Assembly: GCA_030609245.1 (NCBI GenBank) | Contig: JAUWCP010000048.1 | Coordinates: 1-12,517 of the forward strand | Length of the DNA: 12,517 nucleotides | Direction of reading: 5' to 3' | Source: Hyphomicrobium sp. | Lineage (GTDB): Bacteria; Pseudomonadota; Alphaproteobacteria; Rhizobiales; Hyphomicrobiaceae | Part shown: piece by piece, positions 1-6,018 of the stretch | How positions within the stretch are numbered: the stretch's first letter is position 1 | Layout: each line of letters opens with the position of its first letter | Made by a program: the position numbers and the translations under genes | Notes under the pieces: model-generated | What the model was told of the DNA's origin: nothing | Database searches by the model: none | The model's input: only the letters and a program-made list of their open reading frames with translations

Positions 1-330
1 GCGCTCAAGAAACTCCGCGGCAAGTGGAAAGGGGGAGTCGTGTGTCGCCTCTTGTTCGGCACTTGGCGTTTCAATGAATTGCTGCGATCCTTGCCGGGCT
101 GCACGCAAAAAGTACTCGCGACTCAACTCCGAGAATTGGAAATGGATGGGATCATTCGCCGCGAGTTGTTTGGCGAAATCCCGCCCAGAGTCGAATACTC
201 GCTTACTGAGATCGGCCGCGATCTCCTGCCAATGATTCGAGCATTATGTGACTGGAACCAAAAGCACATTCTGGGCACCGAGCCTGATTTCGAAACCGTT
301 GCGCGCGCTTTTCACAGAACCGAAGACTGA
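1..330 (+). CDS. HxlR-family winged-helix transcriptional regulator, 5' end missing
   Basis: The frame is open from base 1, so the gene starts outside the window; a GTG at 40 is internal to the conserved domain and is not a credible start. The visible 109 residues carry the HxlR/MarR-like winged helix: GKWK near the start, then RFNELLRSLPG (helix 2 to recognition helix), LATQLRELEMDGIIRR, and the wing signature PPRVEYSLTEIGRDLLPMI followed by C-D-W. This family binds operator DNA as dimers and often answers redox or aldehyde stress through cysteines; the ligand here is unknown. The stop TGA is at 328-330, and the C-terminus is normal in length for the family. About 67 of 92 aligned residues match the next gene without gaps, so the two are tandem paralogues. 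Confidence 0.9.
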   Translation, partial: ALKKLRGKWKGGVVCRLLFGTWRFNELLRSLPGCTQKVLATQLRELEMDGIIRRELFGEIPPRVEYSLTEIGRDLLPMIRALCDWNQKHILGTEPDFETVARAFHRTED

Positions 331-402
331 GAATTGCTCCTTGCAGCAGGGTGGCGGCTCGGCAGATACACAGCATAAATACCAAAGAGTAAAACGCAGC
401 GT

Positions 403-416
403 TTGACAATTTTCAC
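403..416 (+). promoter_or_regulatory. Candidate -35 element or near-FNR site upstream of second HxlR gene
   Basis: TTGACA at 403-408 is a perfect -35 hexamer, but no good -10 lies 16 to 18 bases downstream. The same stretch reads TTGA-N6-TCAC, one base from the FixK/FNR form. It lies in the 181-base gap between the two regulator genes. Function is uncertain. Confidence 0.25.
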
Positions 417-511
417 AAAGGCCAAGTGCCAGCTGGGTCAAGGAGGCTTCGTTTAGGTTGGCCGTCTCCCGCCCTCTCAGCACCAAAACTTCTACTTTCA
501 AGGATTTGGCG

Positions 512-1063
512 ATGCCCAGAAAAAAAAAGCAAAAGGAGCAATTCGTAGATGTCTTCCCCGTTGCGCCGGCGCTGAAGAAGATCGGCGGCAAATGGAAAAG
601 CATGATTGTGTGCCTCCTTTTGGTCCGGACCTTGCGTTTTAATGAGCTGCTTCGCTCCTTGCCCGGTTGCAGCCAAAGGATGCTCGCCAATCAGCTCCGG
701 GAGCTACAAGCGGACGGCATCGTTCGTCGCAAGCTATTTCGCGAGATCCCGCCCCGAGTGGAATACTCGCTCACAGATATAGGCCGCGATCTCCTGCCAA
801 TGATCCGGGCCTCGTGTGAATGGAGCCATAAACACCTGCAGGGCGCCGTGGTGGGCTACGACTGCGCGTTCAGCGCCGTTGTCTTAGAAATCTCGAAGCC
901 GGCAAGTGCGATAGTTTCAGAACGCGAGGCGAGAATTTCCCCTCGCTGCAATCGGATGTCGGTTCTGGCGCTTAGCGATCTCGCAGGTCAGCTATCGGAG
1001 CGTCGCAGTTTCCATTCGCCGAGACTTGCACCATCCAACAAGGTCAAAGACCCGCAAGAATGA
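512..1063 (+). CDS. HxlR-family winged-helix transcriptional regulator with long C-terminal extension
   Basis: The chosen ATG at 512 has AAGGA seven bases upstream and gives 183 residues starting MPRKKKQKEQ. A TTG at 458 is an alternative: AAGGAGG at 440-446 is a strong ribosome site, 11 bases before it. The HxlR domain spans about residues 17 to 113: IGGKWK, RFNELLRSLPGCSQRMLANQLREL, then PPRVEYSLTDIGRDLLPMI and C-E-W. The cysteine that usually precedes this domain (often C-P) is phenylalanine here (F-P-V-A). After the domain about 70 residues continue with no resemblance to the family or to the paralogue upstream, which stops about 20 residues after its C-D-W motif. This tail may be read-through after a frameshift. 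The gene converges on the zinc peptidase gene with only 8 bases between stops. Family assignment is firm; the target is unknown. Confidence 0.88.
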   Translation: MPRKKKQKEQFVDVFPVAPALKKIGGKWKSMIVCLLLVRTLRFNELLRSLPGCSQRMLANQLRELQADGIVRRKLFREIPPRVEYSLTDIGRDLLPMIRASCEWSHKHLQGAVVGYDCAFSAVVLEISKPASAIVSEREARISPRCNRMSVLALSDLAGQLSERRSFHSPRLAPSNKVKDPQE

Positions 1064-1071
1064 AACTGTAG

Positions 1072-1776
1072 TCACTTGTGACTCGCGGCGGAGCGCACCT
1101 GCGAAAGCAGGACGAAGACGTAGAATAGCCAGCTACCGATCGCAGACACCGCTGCTGCCACATACGTCCAAGCTGCCGCCCCCAATACCTTCTCAACCCC
1201 GGTTATCTGTTCCTTGCCGCGGATAATGCCATGACTGACGAGCAATTCTTGCGCCCTAGAACTGGCATCGAACTCCACCGGCAATGTGATTAGAGAGAAG
1301 ATAAAGGACGACCCGAAGAGAATGACGCCGGACCAGGCAAGAGTGGGAAGGCCCAAAATTATCCCACCAATAAACAGCCACGGGGCAACCTTCGACGCTA
1401 GTTGCACAGCCGGCACGATGTACGTTCTCACCTCCAAGGGGAAGTAGTCCACCGCGTCCTGCAAGGCATGTCCGGCCTCATGAGCGGCTATTCCCGCTGC
1501 GGCAACGCTCGGCGTAAAATACACCTCTTGGCTCAGTCGCAGTGTCTTGGAACGCGGATCGTAATGATCGCTCAGCATCCCTGGTGTCGACTCAACGGCA
1601 ACGTTCTGGAGGCCTTGTGAGTCCAGCAACCGGCGCGCCACTTGGGCCCCGGTAATGCCGCCATCTGTTGCGACCCGAGAATATTTCGCAACGTTCATTT
1701 TGATGCGCGACTGCGCATATGCGCCTAACAGCAGCCCGGGAAGAACGAATACCCAAAACAGCGGATCTTCAAACAT
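1072..1776 (-). CDS. YugP-type membrane zinc metallopeptidase (Zn_peptidase_2 family)
   Basis: A 234-residue integral membrane metalloprotease, close to the usual family length. The start ATG at 1776 has GGAAAG six bases upstream; a GTG at 1809 is possible but would precede the N-terminal hydrophobic segment with a polar extension. An N-terminal membrane segment (about 6 to 22) is followed by the conserved TGGITGAQVARRLLD region. The catalytic HEAGH motif is at residues 99 to 103 (two His zinc ligands and the catalytic Glu), inside AAGIAAHEAGHALQDA. Two or three hydrophobic segments follow, with LPVEFDASSRA at about 165 to 175, whose Glu is the expected third ligand. The substrate is not known. 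The gene is last in a minus-strand run after the DUF3300 and DUF2950 genes, 72 bases after the DUF2950 stop, so co-transcription is likely. Being in the membrane, it could process the exported products of those genes; that is inference. Confidence 0.9.
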   Translation of the reverse strand: MFEDPLFWVFVLPGLLLGAYAQSRIKMNVAKYSRVATDGGITGAQVARRLLDSQGLQNVAVESTPGMLSDHYDPRSKTLRLSQEVYFTPSVAAAGIAAHEAGHALQDAVDYFPLEVRTYIVPAVQLASKVAPWLFIGGIILGLPTLAWSGVILFGSSFIFSLITLPVEFDASSRAQELLVSHGIIRGKEQITGVEKVLGAAAWTYVAAAVSAIGSWLFYVFVLLSQVRSAASHK

Positions 1777-1848
1777 ATCGCGCTTTCCGGCGCCGGAATG
1801 CAGTTGCACAGCAGTCCCGCGCCTTCAGGTGCTGGAGGCTCGCGGCGC

Positions 1849-2808
1849 CTATTGCGCCGGAGCTTTTGCCTCCGCTCGTTTCCAGGTGTCGTCCGGATCG
1901 AATTCGGTGATGCCTTCGGCGATTTCGCTCGTTTGCGAACCTAAGTCCTTCTGAAACACGATACCCTCGTGATTGACGAGGAAAGTCATGACGCCTGAGT
2001 TCTCATACTCGGCCGGATAGGCCACGAGAGCGAAGCCCCCTATCATCCTATCTCCAGCGACATAGTCGTAGGCACCGCCAGCTGCTGAGGCGCCCTGCCG
2101 TGTCAGAACCTTGTAATAGTAACCATGGAAGGGCGCGCGATCTTCGCCGACGCTATAGCCTGCTGCACTGGCTTTGGCGACGAGGTCGCCAAGCGGGCTC
2201 TCTCCACCCAGTTCTGCCGGCCAATAGAGTCCGTCCTTTTTGCCGGGTTGGCTCACAATCCTCTGCGCATAGACCGCAATCCCGTCGTTTGTGCGCGCTG
2301 CCTCCGCGTAATCATTCTGCGCGTCGACGTATGCGAGAGTAGCCTGAATAACACTGAGCTCGTTGCGGCCAATACGCCTCGCGAGAATCTCATCACGACC
2401 GGCCTCGGCATCAAATATCCACATGTCGTTCTCGCGAACAAGCGGGATCGGGAATGGCCACTCATCCTCGCCGAGGATCAGAACGGCCTCGTCATCACTT
2501 TCCGATTCCACCGCGTATTTTTCATCGTAGGCCTCGATGAACCTTTCTCGCCCGGCGGCGTCAGCAACGTCATCGCCAGACGACACAATGTCCTCGCTAT
2601 CGGGTCCGAGTATAGCGAGAAGCGTCTCAGTACTGCCCGATCTTGCCGCCTCTACGAGCGCGGTAACGGCCTCAACTGGCGTTTTGTAGCTTTGTTGGGC
2701 TGCAGCGCTTGAGGCGATTGTCAGCCCGGCAAATACCGCACTCAACCAAGCGAGCTGACGCAATCTTGACATTCGATCAGGCTGAACAAATTGGAAAGAC
2801 AGGGTCAT
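1849..2808 (-). CDS. DUF2950 family exported protein
   Basis: A 319-residue protein matching the DUF2950 family by overall pattern: a short N-terminal domain beginning YKTPVEAVTALVEAARSGST, then ILGEDEWPFPIPLVRENDMWIFDAEAGRDEILARRIGRNEL, PGKKDGLYWP, PFHGYYYKVLTRQG, and the ending GGFALVAYPAEYENSGVMTFLVNHEGIVFQKDLG. The ATG at 2808 has GAGG five bases upstream; the internal ATG at 2772 lacks a ribosome site but would give a more typical signal peptide. Either way a hydrophobic stretch (about residues 19 to 34) ends in SSAAAQQ, a good signal peptidase I site near residue 37, so the product is periplasmic or surface-exposed. No enzymatic motif is visible and function is unknown. The gene lies 69 bases downstream of DUF3300, a pairing also seen in other proteobacteria, which supports joint action in the envelope. 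Confidence 0.9.
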   Translation of the reverse strand: MTLSFQFVQPDRMSRLRQLAWLSAVFAGLTIASSAAAQQSYKTPVEAVTALVEAARSGSTETLLAILGPDSEDIVSSGDDVADAAGRERFIEAYDEKYAVESESDDEAVLILGEDEWPFPIPLVRENDMWIFDAEAGRDEILARRIGRNELSVIQATLAYVDAQNDYAEAARTNDGIAVYAQRIVSQPGKKDGLYWPAELGGESPLGDLVAKASAAGYSVGEDRAPFHGYYYKVLTRQGASAAGGAYDYVAGDRMIGGFALVAYPAEYENSGVMTFLVNHEGIVFQKDLGSQTSEIAEGITEFDPDDTWKRAEAKAPAQ

Positions 2809-2838
2809 AGTCGCCTCGACAAAACACCAGCTTCAACG

Positions 2839-2852
2839 TTGATCACTTTCAA
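2839..2852 (-). promoter_or_regulatory. Candidate FixK/FNR-type site between DUF3300 and DUF2950 genes
   Basis: TTGATCACTTTCAA fits TTGA-N6-TCAA, the symmetric form bound by FNR/FixK-type Crp-family regulators. One half-site (TTGATC) is perfect. Its centre is about 37 bases upstream of the DUF2950 start codon, inside the 69-base gap. That is close for a class II activator site unless the leader is very short. Confidence 0.35.
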
Positions 2853-2877
2853 GATCCGGTCTTGGGTTGGCAGGACA

Positions 2878-4218
2878 CTAGCGCCTGCGGCCCCCGCCAC
2901 GCCGGCCGCCGCCGCCACCACGACGCCCGCCGCCACCGCGCCCCTTCATGCTCGATCGTCCACGGCTTGCGTGCTTGCGTGCCGAGGACCCCTTTCTCGG
3001 TTTGGAGAAGGCGTGGTTGCTCTTCCGTTTCTTGGAACCCGATGATGGCCGTTTCTTGGAGCCAGTTGAAGGCCGCTTCTTTGCCGTCTTCGAGGGACGC
3101 TTCTCGGCACCGGTCGAGGGTCGCTTGTCAGGCTTTGGACGCTTGGATGCGCTCGGTCGATCGCCGGGCTTTCGATCACCGGCTTTCGGGCTACCACCTG
3201 GTCGCTTGTCACCACCAGCCGTCGGCCGTTCACCTGGTTTTGGACGTGCTCCGGGCCGGCGATCCCCGTCTGGCTTCAGAACCTGCTTGCCGCCGTGACC
3301 CCGATAGTCGAGCCGCTTTCTCTGGCCGGCTCGAATGTCATTTTTGGCATACTTCTGTCGCACCTTGTTGTTGTTATATTTGACGCCTCTGCGGTGGTAG
3401 GCGTTGTGCTTCCATTTGTTCGACGTGATCTTTGGCTGGTTGACGTTGATCCTGTTGTATTTGTTGACGTTGATATTGATGTACCGGCCGCCCCAGTTGC
3501 AGTTGCCCCAGCCCCAGAGGGGCGGAATGATGGCGGCACCCACCCCCCAGAAAAAGCCGCGCACGAACGCGCCGCCCCGCCACGGCGGCCAATAGTACGG
3601 CGGATAGGCTGGATACCACCACGACCCGTAGACAACGGTCGGCTCATATACCGGCACGTAGACGACTTCGGGGCTTGCCGGTTCGATATAGATGTACTTT
3701 CGACTGCCCGAGCCGGAGCTCTTCTTTGTGACCGTCTGCTGCTTGTTGCTTTCGAGATTTCCCGCCTCGTCAGCCTTGTCCCGCAGGTATTGGATCTGAT
3801 CCATAACGTCGGCTTCATTCGCGAGAACCGCGTCGCCGAGCTTCTGCGTCCATTCGAGCTGCTCGCTCATCATTTCCAAGACTTCAGGGAACGGCGTGAG
3901 CGACTTGACGCTGGGCTCCCAGTCCTTCTTCTCAAGCGCCTTCTCTAGGGCATCGCCCTTTAGCTTCGCGTTAGCCGGCTCCTTCACCCAACGCGCCGCC
4001 TGCACGACCTCCAAGGGATAGGTCGAGGCCATCAGCACGTTGGAGAGAAGGTCATCAGGATAGAGCGCTATTGGCGCGAGGAGCTGATCAAGCTCCTCCT
4101 TCTCGAGTGTCGTATCTTGCTTAGACGCAGCGTCTTGTGCCAGCGATGCGACCGGAGCCAGCACGAGAGGCGCAGCAACGATCAACGCTAATGTAGGAAT
4201 TAGAAATCTTGCGAACAT
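2878..4218 (-). CDS. DUF3300 family exported protein with basic repetitive C-terminus
   Basis: A 446-residue secreted protein from ATG 4218 (AGGG nine bases upstream); a GTG at 4236 would add six residues without a ribosome site. Residues 1 to 27 form a signal peptide ending SLA before QDA. The DUF3300 core begins about residue 40 with LDQLLAPIALYPDDLLSNVLMASTYP, continues through WVKEPANAKLKG and PEVLEMMSEQLEWTQKLGDAVLA, and ends with aromatic YVPVYEPTVVYGSWWYPAYPP and a Trp/Gly/Asn-rich hydrophobic segment. After about residue 290 the protein becomes very basic and low in complexity: a Pro/Gly/Lys/Arg stretch, four KRPSxxxx octapeptides (365 to 396), then a Gly/Arg-only tail. Such tails bind nucleic acid or acidic polymer in other proteins. 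The role is unknown. It is first in the run DUF3300, DUF2950, peptidase. Confidence 0.9.
   Translation of the reverse strand: MFARFLIPTLALIVAAPLVLAPVASLAQDAASKQDTTLEKEELDQLLAPIALYPDDLLSNVLMASTYPLEVVQAARWVKEPANAKLKGDALEKALEKKDWEPSVKSLTPFPEVLEMMSEQLEWTQKLGDAVLANEADVMDQIQYLRDKADEAGNLESNKQQTVTKKSSGSGSRKYIYIEPASPEVVYVPVYEPTVVYGSWWYPAYPPYYWPPWRGGAFVRGFFWGVGAAIIPPLWGWGNCNWGGRYININVNKYNRINVNQPKITSNKWKHNAYHRRGVKYNNNKVRQKYAKNDIRAGQRKRLDYRGHGGKQVLKPDGDRRPGARPKPGERPTAGGDKRPGGSPKAGDRKPGDRPSASKRPKPDKRPSTGAEKRPSKTAKKRPSTGSKKRPSSGSKKRKSNHAFSKPRKGSSARKHASRGRSSMKGRGGGGRRGGGGGRRGGGRRR
3031..3126 (-). repeat. Four 24-base coding repeats encoding KRPS octapeptides
   Basis: Within the DUF3300 gene the protein reads KRPSTGAE, KRPSKTAK, KRPSTGSK, KRPSSGSK in direct succession, followed by a fifth degenerate unit beginning KRKS. 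Codons differ between units, so the array is old or selected at protein level rather than freshly duplicated. The repeats resemble lysine-rich, histone H1-like tails. Confidence 0.75.
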
Positions 4219-4441
4219 GAAACTCACCCTAGCCACACACGGCTATAATAAGCTGTCCTTATCGTCTTCCTATTGACCTTTGGTCTTTATAACCTGACTG
4301 GCAAAATGTCTTTGTGGGGTCGGCCTGGCAACGCTTCGACTTTCTAGCGGGGACGAAGGGCTGAATACAAGATCCGCCGATCTTCGAATATGATTGTCGC
4401 CGCTGCCCGGTTCTGCAAACCGCGCACATGAAGCGGGAACT

Positions 4442-4455
4442 TTGACTTACGTCAA
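4442..4455 (-). promoter_or_regulatory. Candidate FixK/FNR-type site upstream of DUF3300 gene
   Basis: TTGACTTACGTCAA fits TTGA-N6-TCAA with a five-base symmetric arm on each side (TTGAC/GTCAA). It overlaps the stop codon of the 122-residue membrane protein gene and lies about 225 bases before the DUF3300 start. The 233-base gap from 4219 to 4451 otherwise shows no clear promoter. Confidence 0.35.
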
Positions 4456-4820
4456 CGTATGGAGCTCGGCAGGCCCAGTCGCGCATCATGAATCCAACGC
4501 CGCACGAACCAACTAATAAGCCTGCCCAGGGCACCAACAATAAGGCCGATTAAGAGCAGCAGGATCGACTTGGGGCCAAGCTCTCCGAGCAAGGTCGTGT
4601 AGGCGCGATTGGCAAGCTCAGGGGAGAACTGCTCCAGTTGGTTGGCAAACAAATTCAAGACGTCTCGCGAATAGCTAATAAGAGTGCCGAACGTCTCAAC
4701 ATGATTGAGTGCCAGGTACATGTAGGCACCCATTGCCAGGACAACCTCCACGACGACGTAGAGCACTAGAATTGTTATCACTAAGGCAAGCACAAATAGG
4801 GATTTGAAGAACACGCTCAT
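4452..4820 (-). CDS. Small two-helix membrane protein, family not recognised
   Basis: A 122-residue protein. The ATG at 4820 has GGAG seven bases upstream; a TTG at 4826 is less likely. Two strongly hydrophobic segments are visible: residues about 6 to 37 (long, with one Glu at 25) and about 85 to 106. They are separated by a polar stretch of roughly 45 residues (VETFGTLISYSRDVLNLFANQLEQFSPELANRAYTT shown only in part: ELANRAYTT at 68 to 76). The C-terminus is basic (VRRWIHDAR), which by the positive-inside rule places both ends in the cytoplasm and the middle loop in the periplasm. No catalytic motif is seen. It has the same direction as the DUF3300 operon 233 bases downstream and may belong to the same transcript. 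Function unknown. Confidence 0.75.
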   Translation of the reverse strand: MSVFFKSLFVLALVITILVLYVVVEVVLAMGAYMYLALNHVETFGTLISYSRDVLNLFANQLEQFSPELANRAYTTLLGELGPKSILLLLIGLIVGALGRLISWFVRRWIHDARLGLPSSIR

Positions 4821-4847
4821 AGCCAAACTCCAAAGCAGATCCCGGAC

Positions 4848-4883
4848 GAGTTAGACGTCGAGTTAGACGTACGGGTGAGACGT
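4848..4883. repeat. Tandem 12-base repeat upstream of the 122-residue protein gene
   Basis: GAGTTAGACGT occurs at 4848-4858 and again at 4860-4870, giving a 12-base period. A degenerate third unit, GGGTGAGACGTC, is at 4872-4883. It lies 28 to 63 bases upstream of the start of the minus-strand gene, where operators sit. The rest of the 4821-5134 gap shows nothing else supportable. Confidence 0.55.
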
Positions 4884-5134
4884 CGACACAAGCCATGACG
4901 GGCAAGATCTGTTGGCTTGAGCATCGGCAGACACACGAACGCGGTTCAAAAGATCGCAGAGAACGCGGCTAGGCGAATTGCGCCCGGCTGCGTTCAATAC
5001 CGAGCGTTGGGAACGTGCCTTATGGACGTCCCCACCGTTCTGTCATACAGGTCTGAGTTACGGGTGAACACCAAACCGCACGCCGACACCAGATTGGCCG
5101 CGGACAAAATTCGCGGCCACCCAGTCGGACAGTC

Positions 5135-5160
5135 AGCGCTTGCGCGCTCATCAAAGCGCT
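5135..5160 (-). terminator. Hairpin directly after the 44-residue gene
   Basis: AGCGCTT at 5135-5141 pairs with AAGCGCT at 5154-5160 around a 12-base loop. It begins four bases past the stop codon of the minus-strand small gene. There is no run of T after it, so it is not a classical intrinsic terminator; it may be an RNA 3' end stabiliser. Confidence 0.3.
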
Positions 5161-5163
5161 AAG

Positions 5164-5298
5164 CTACGCACCGCCGATTTGACCGACAAGAGCGGTGACC
5201 AGTGCGATGAAACCGAGGCCGACAAAAAACCATGTCAGCGCCTTGTCACCGGAAGCATCGTAAGAAGTCTCGTACTTCGGATTTTTTCGGTATGCCAT
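5164..5298 (-). CDS. 44-residue single-helix membrane protein
   Basis: A short frame reads MAYRKNPKYETSYDASGDKA, then a hydrophobic helix of about 20 residues (LTWFFVGLGFIALVTALV), ending GQIGGA and TAG. The ATG at 5298 has a very strong purine-rich ribosome site (AGGGGGGG, five bases upstream). The structure is a charged N-terminal arm of about 20 residues followed by one membrane span, typical of real small membrane proteins rather than chance frames. Codon use fits the neighbouring genes. No family is recognised. It has the same direction as the 122-residue protein gene, 343 bases upstream of it, with a hairpin at its own 3' end, so it may be a separate transcript. It might modulate a membrane partner such as the nearby ATPase or peptidase; that is a guess. 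Confidence 0.7.
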   Translation of the reverse strand: MAYRKNPKYETSYDASGDKALTWFFVGLGFIALVTALVGQIGGA

Positions 5299-6018
5299 AG
5301 CATCCCCCCCTAGTCATCTCGACGCCGAAAGCTTCCCCACCTTTACCCGATGCCCAACGCGATTCGACATGGGCAATCCCGACTCCTCACCCTCTAATCA
5401 AACGCTAACACCCTGCGGCAAGATGCGTGTCGAAATCTCTCAGACGACCTCACTTTCTCTCAGCGATGTGGCAATGACGTGTCAGATTTATTATAGGATA
5501 GAGCACAAGGGAGCGACTAACTCGTTGGAATTACATGGCTGCACCGACGGATGGGACCAGATACCGCCATGCACCGGCCGAAGATCTGGTCTGTTCAGCC
5601 CTCGAAATTCAAGGATAAGGCTTATCGGTACGGGCTATCTCAAGTGGATTGCGGATAGATACCCTCACCACAACTGTCAATATTATGCCGGTCAGTCGTC
5701 CGTCCAGTACGCTCACTAGCCGGTAATTTCTGCGGACGCAGCCACAACTATCCAGAAATGAAACGAAATGTGAGGCGTGTCCGCGGGGATTGATCCCACA
5801 CATCGAACATGTTCCCCCGGTTATGCCATGATGGTCCTCACAGCGATGAGCACGCCAGCATTACAGGCCGGCATTCGACGATTAACAATTTGCCGCGCCG
5901 CTCCGATATTTTCTTTTGACTCGAGGCAAAAATCACCGCTGGGGTATAGCGTTCTGTCCATGCCCACATGACACGCTAATTGGCCTGCGTGCCTTGCAGT
6001 GCGGAATTTCGTTGCTTG
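5299..6018. other. Gene-free interval of about 720 bases
   Basis: No frame here has convincing codon use, ribosome site or family resemblance. A 116-codon open frame on the plus strand at 5369-5719 lacks a ribosome site and looks random in composition. The right end holds a candidate FixK-like site (5916-5929) and a TATAGC at 5945-5950. GGGATTGATCCC at 5786-5797 is a short inverted repeat. The length is unusual for the window, where genes are otherwise tightly packed. Confidence 0.5.
5916..5929 (+). promoter_or_regulatory. Candidate FixK2-type site upstream of the P-type ATPase
   Basis: TTGACTCGAGGCAA fits TTG(A/C)-N6-(T/G)CAA, the form described for rhizobial FixK2. Its centre is about 96 bases upstream of the ATPase ATG at 6019. 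TATAGC at 5945-5950 is a possible -10, though it is about seven bases nearer than ideal for class II activation. Confidence 0.35.

Noticed and set aside
1070..1083. AGTCAC-TT-GTGACT inverted repeat at the convergent stop codons
   Set aside because: The stem is only six bases with a two-base centre and no T-run, so it cannot be supported as a terminator or an operator.
4259..4540. 93-codon open frame on the minus strand between the DUF3300 and 122-residue genes
   Set aside because: It overlaps the 3' part of the better supported 122-residue gene in another frame and has no domain-like pattern.
4917..5162. 81-codon open frame on the plus strand
   Set aside because: It has no ribosome site, a random-looking composition, and ends within the hairpin following the minus-strand 44-residue gene.
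5369..5719. 116-codon open frame on the plus strand
   Set aside because: It has no ribosome site, a composition unlike the real genes here, no recognisable domain or membrane segment, and similar-length chance frames occur on the other strand.
5777..5801. Imperfect palindrome around GGGATTGATCCC resembling part of a tRNA or operator
   Set aside because: No cloverleaf can be drawn around it, and the TTGA half-site has no correctly spaced partner.
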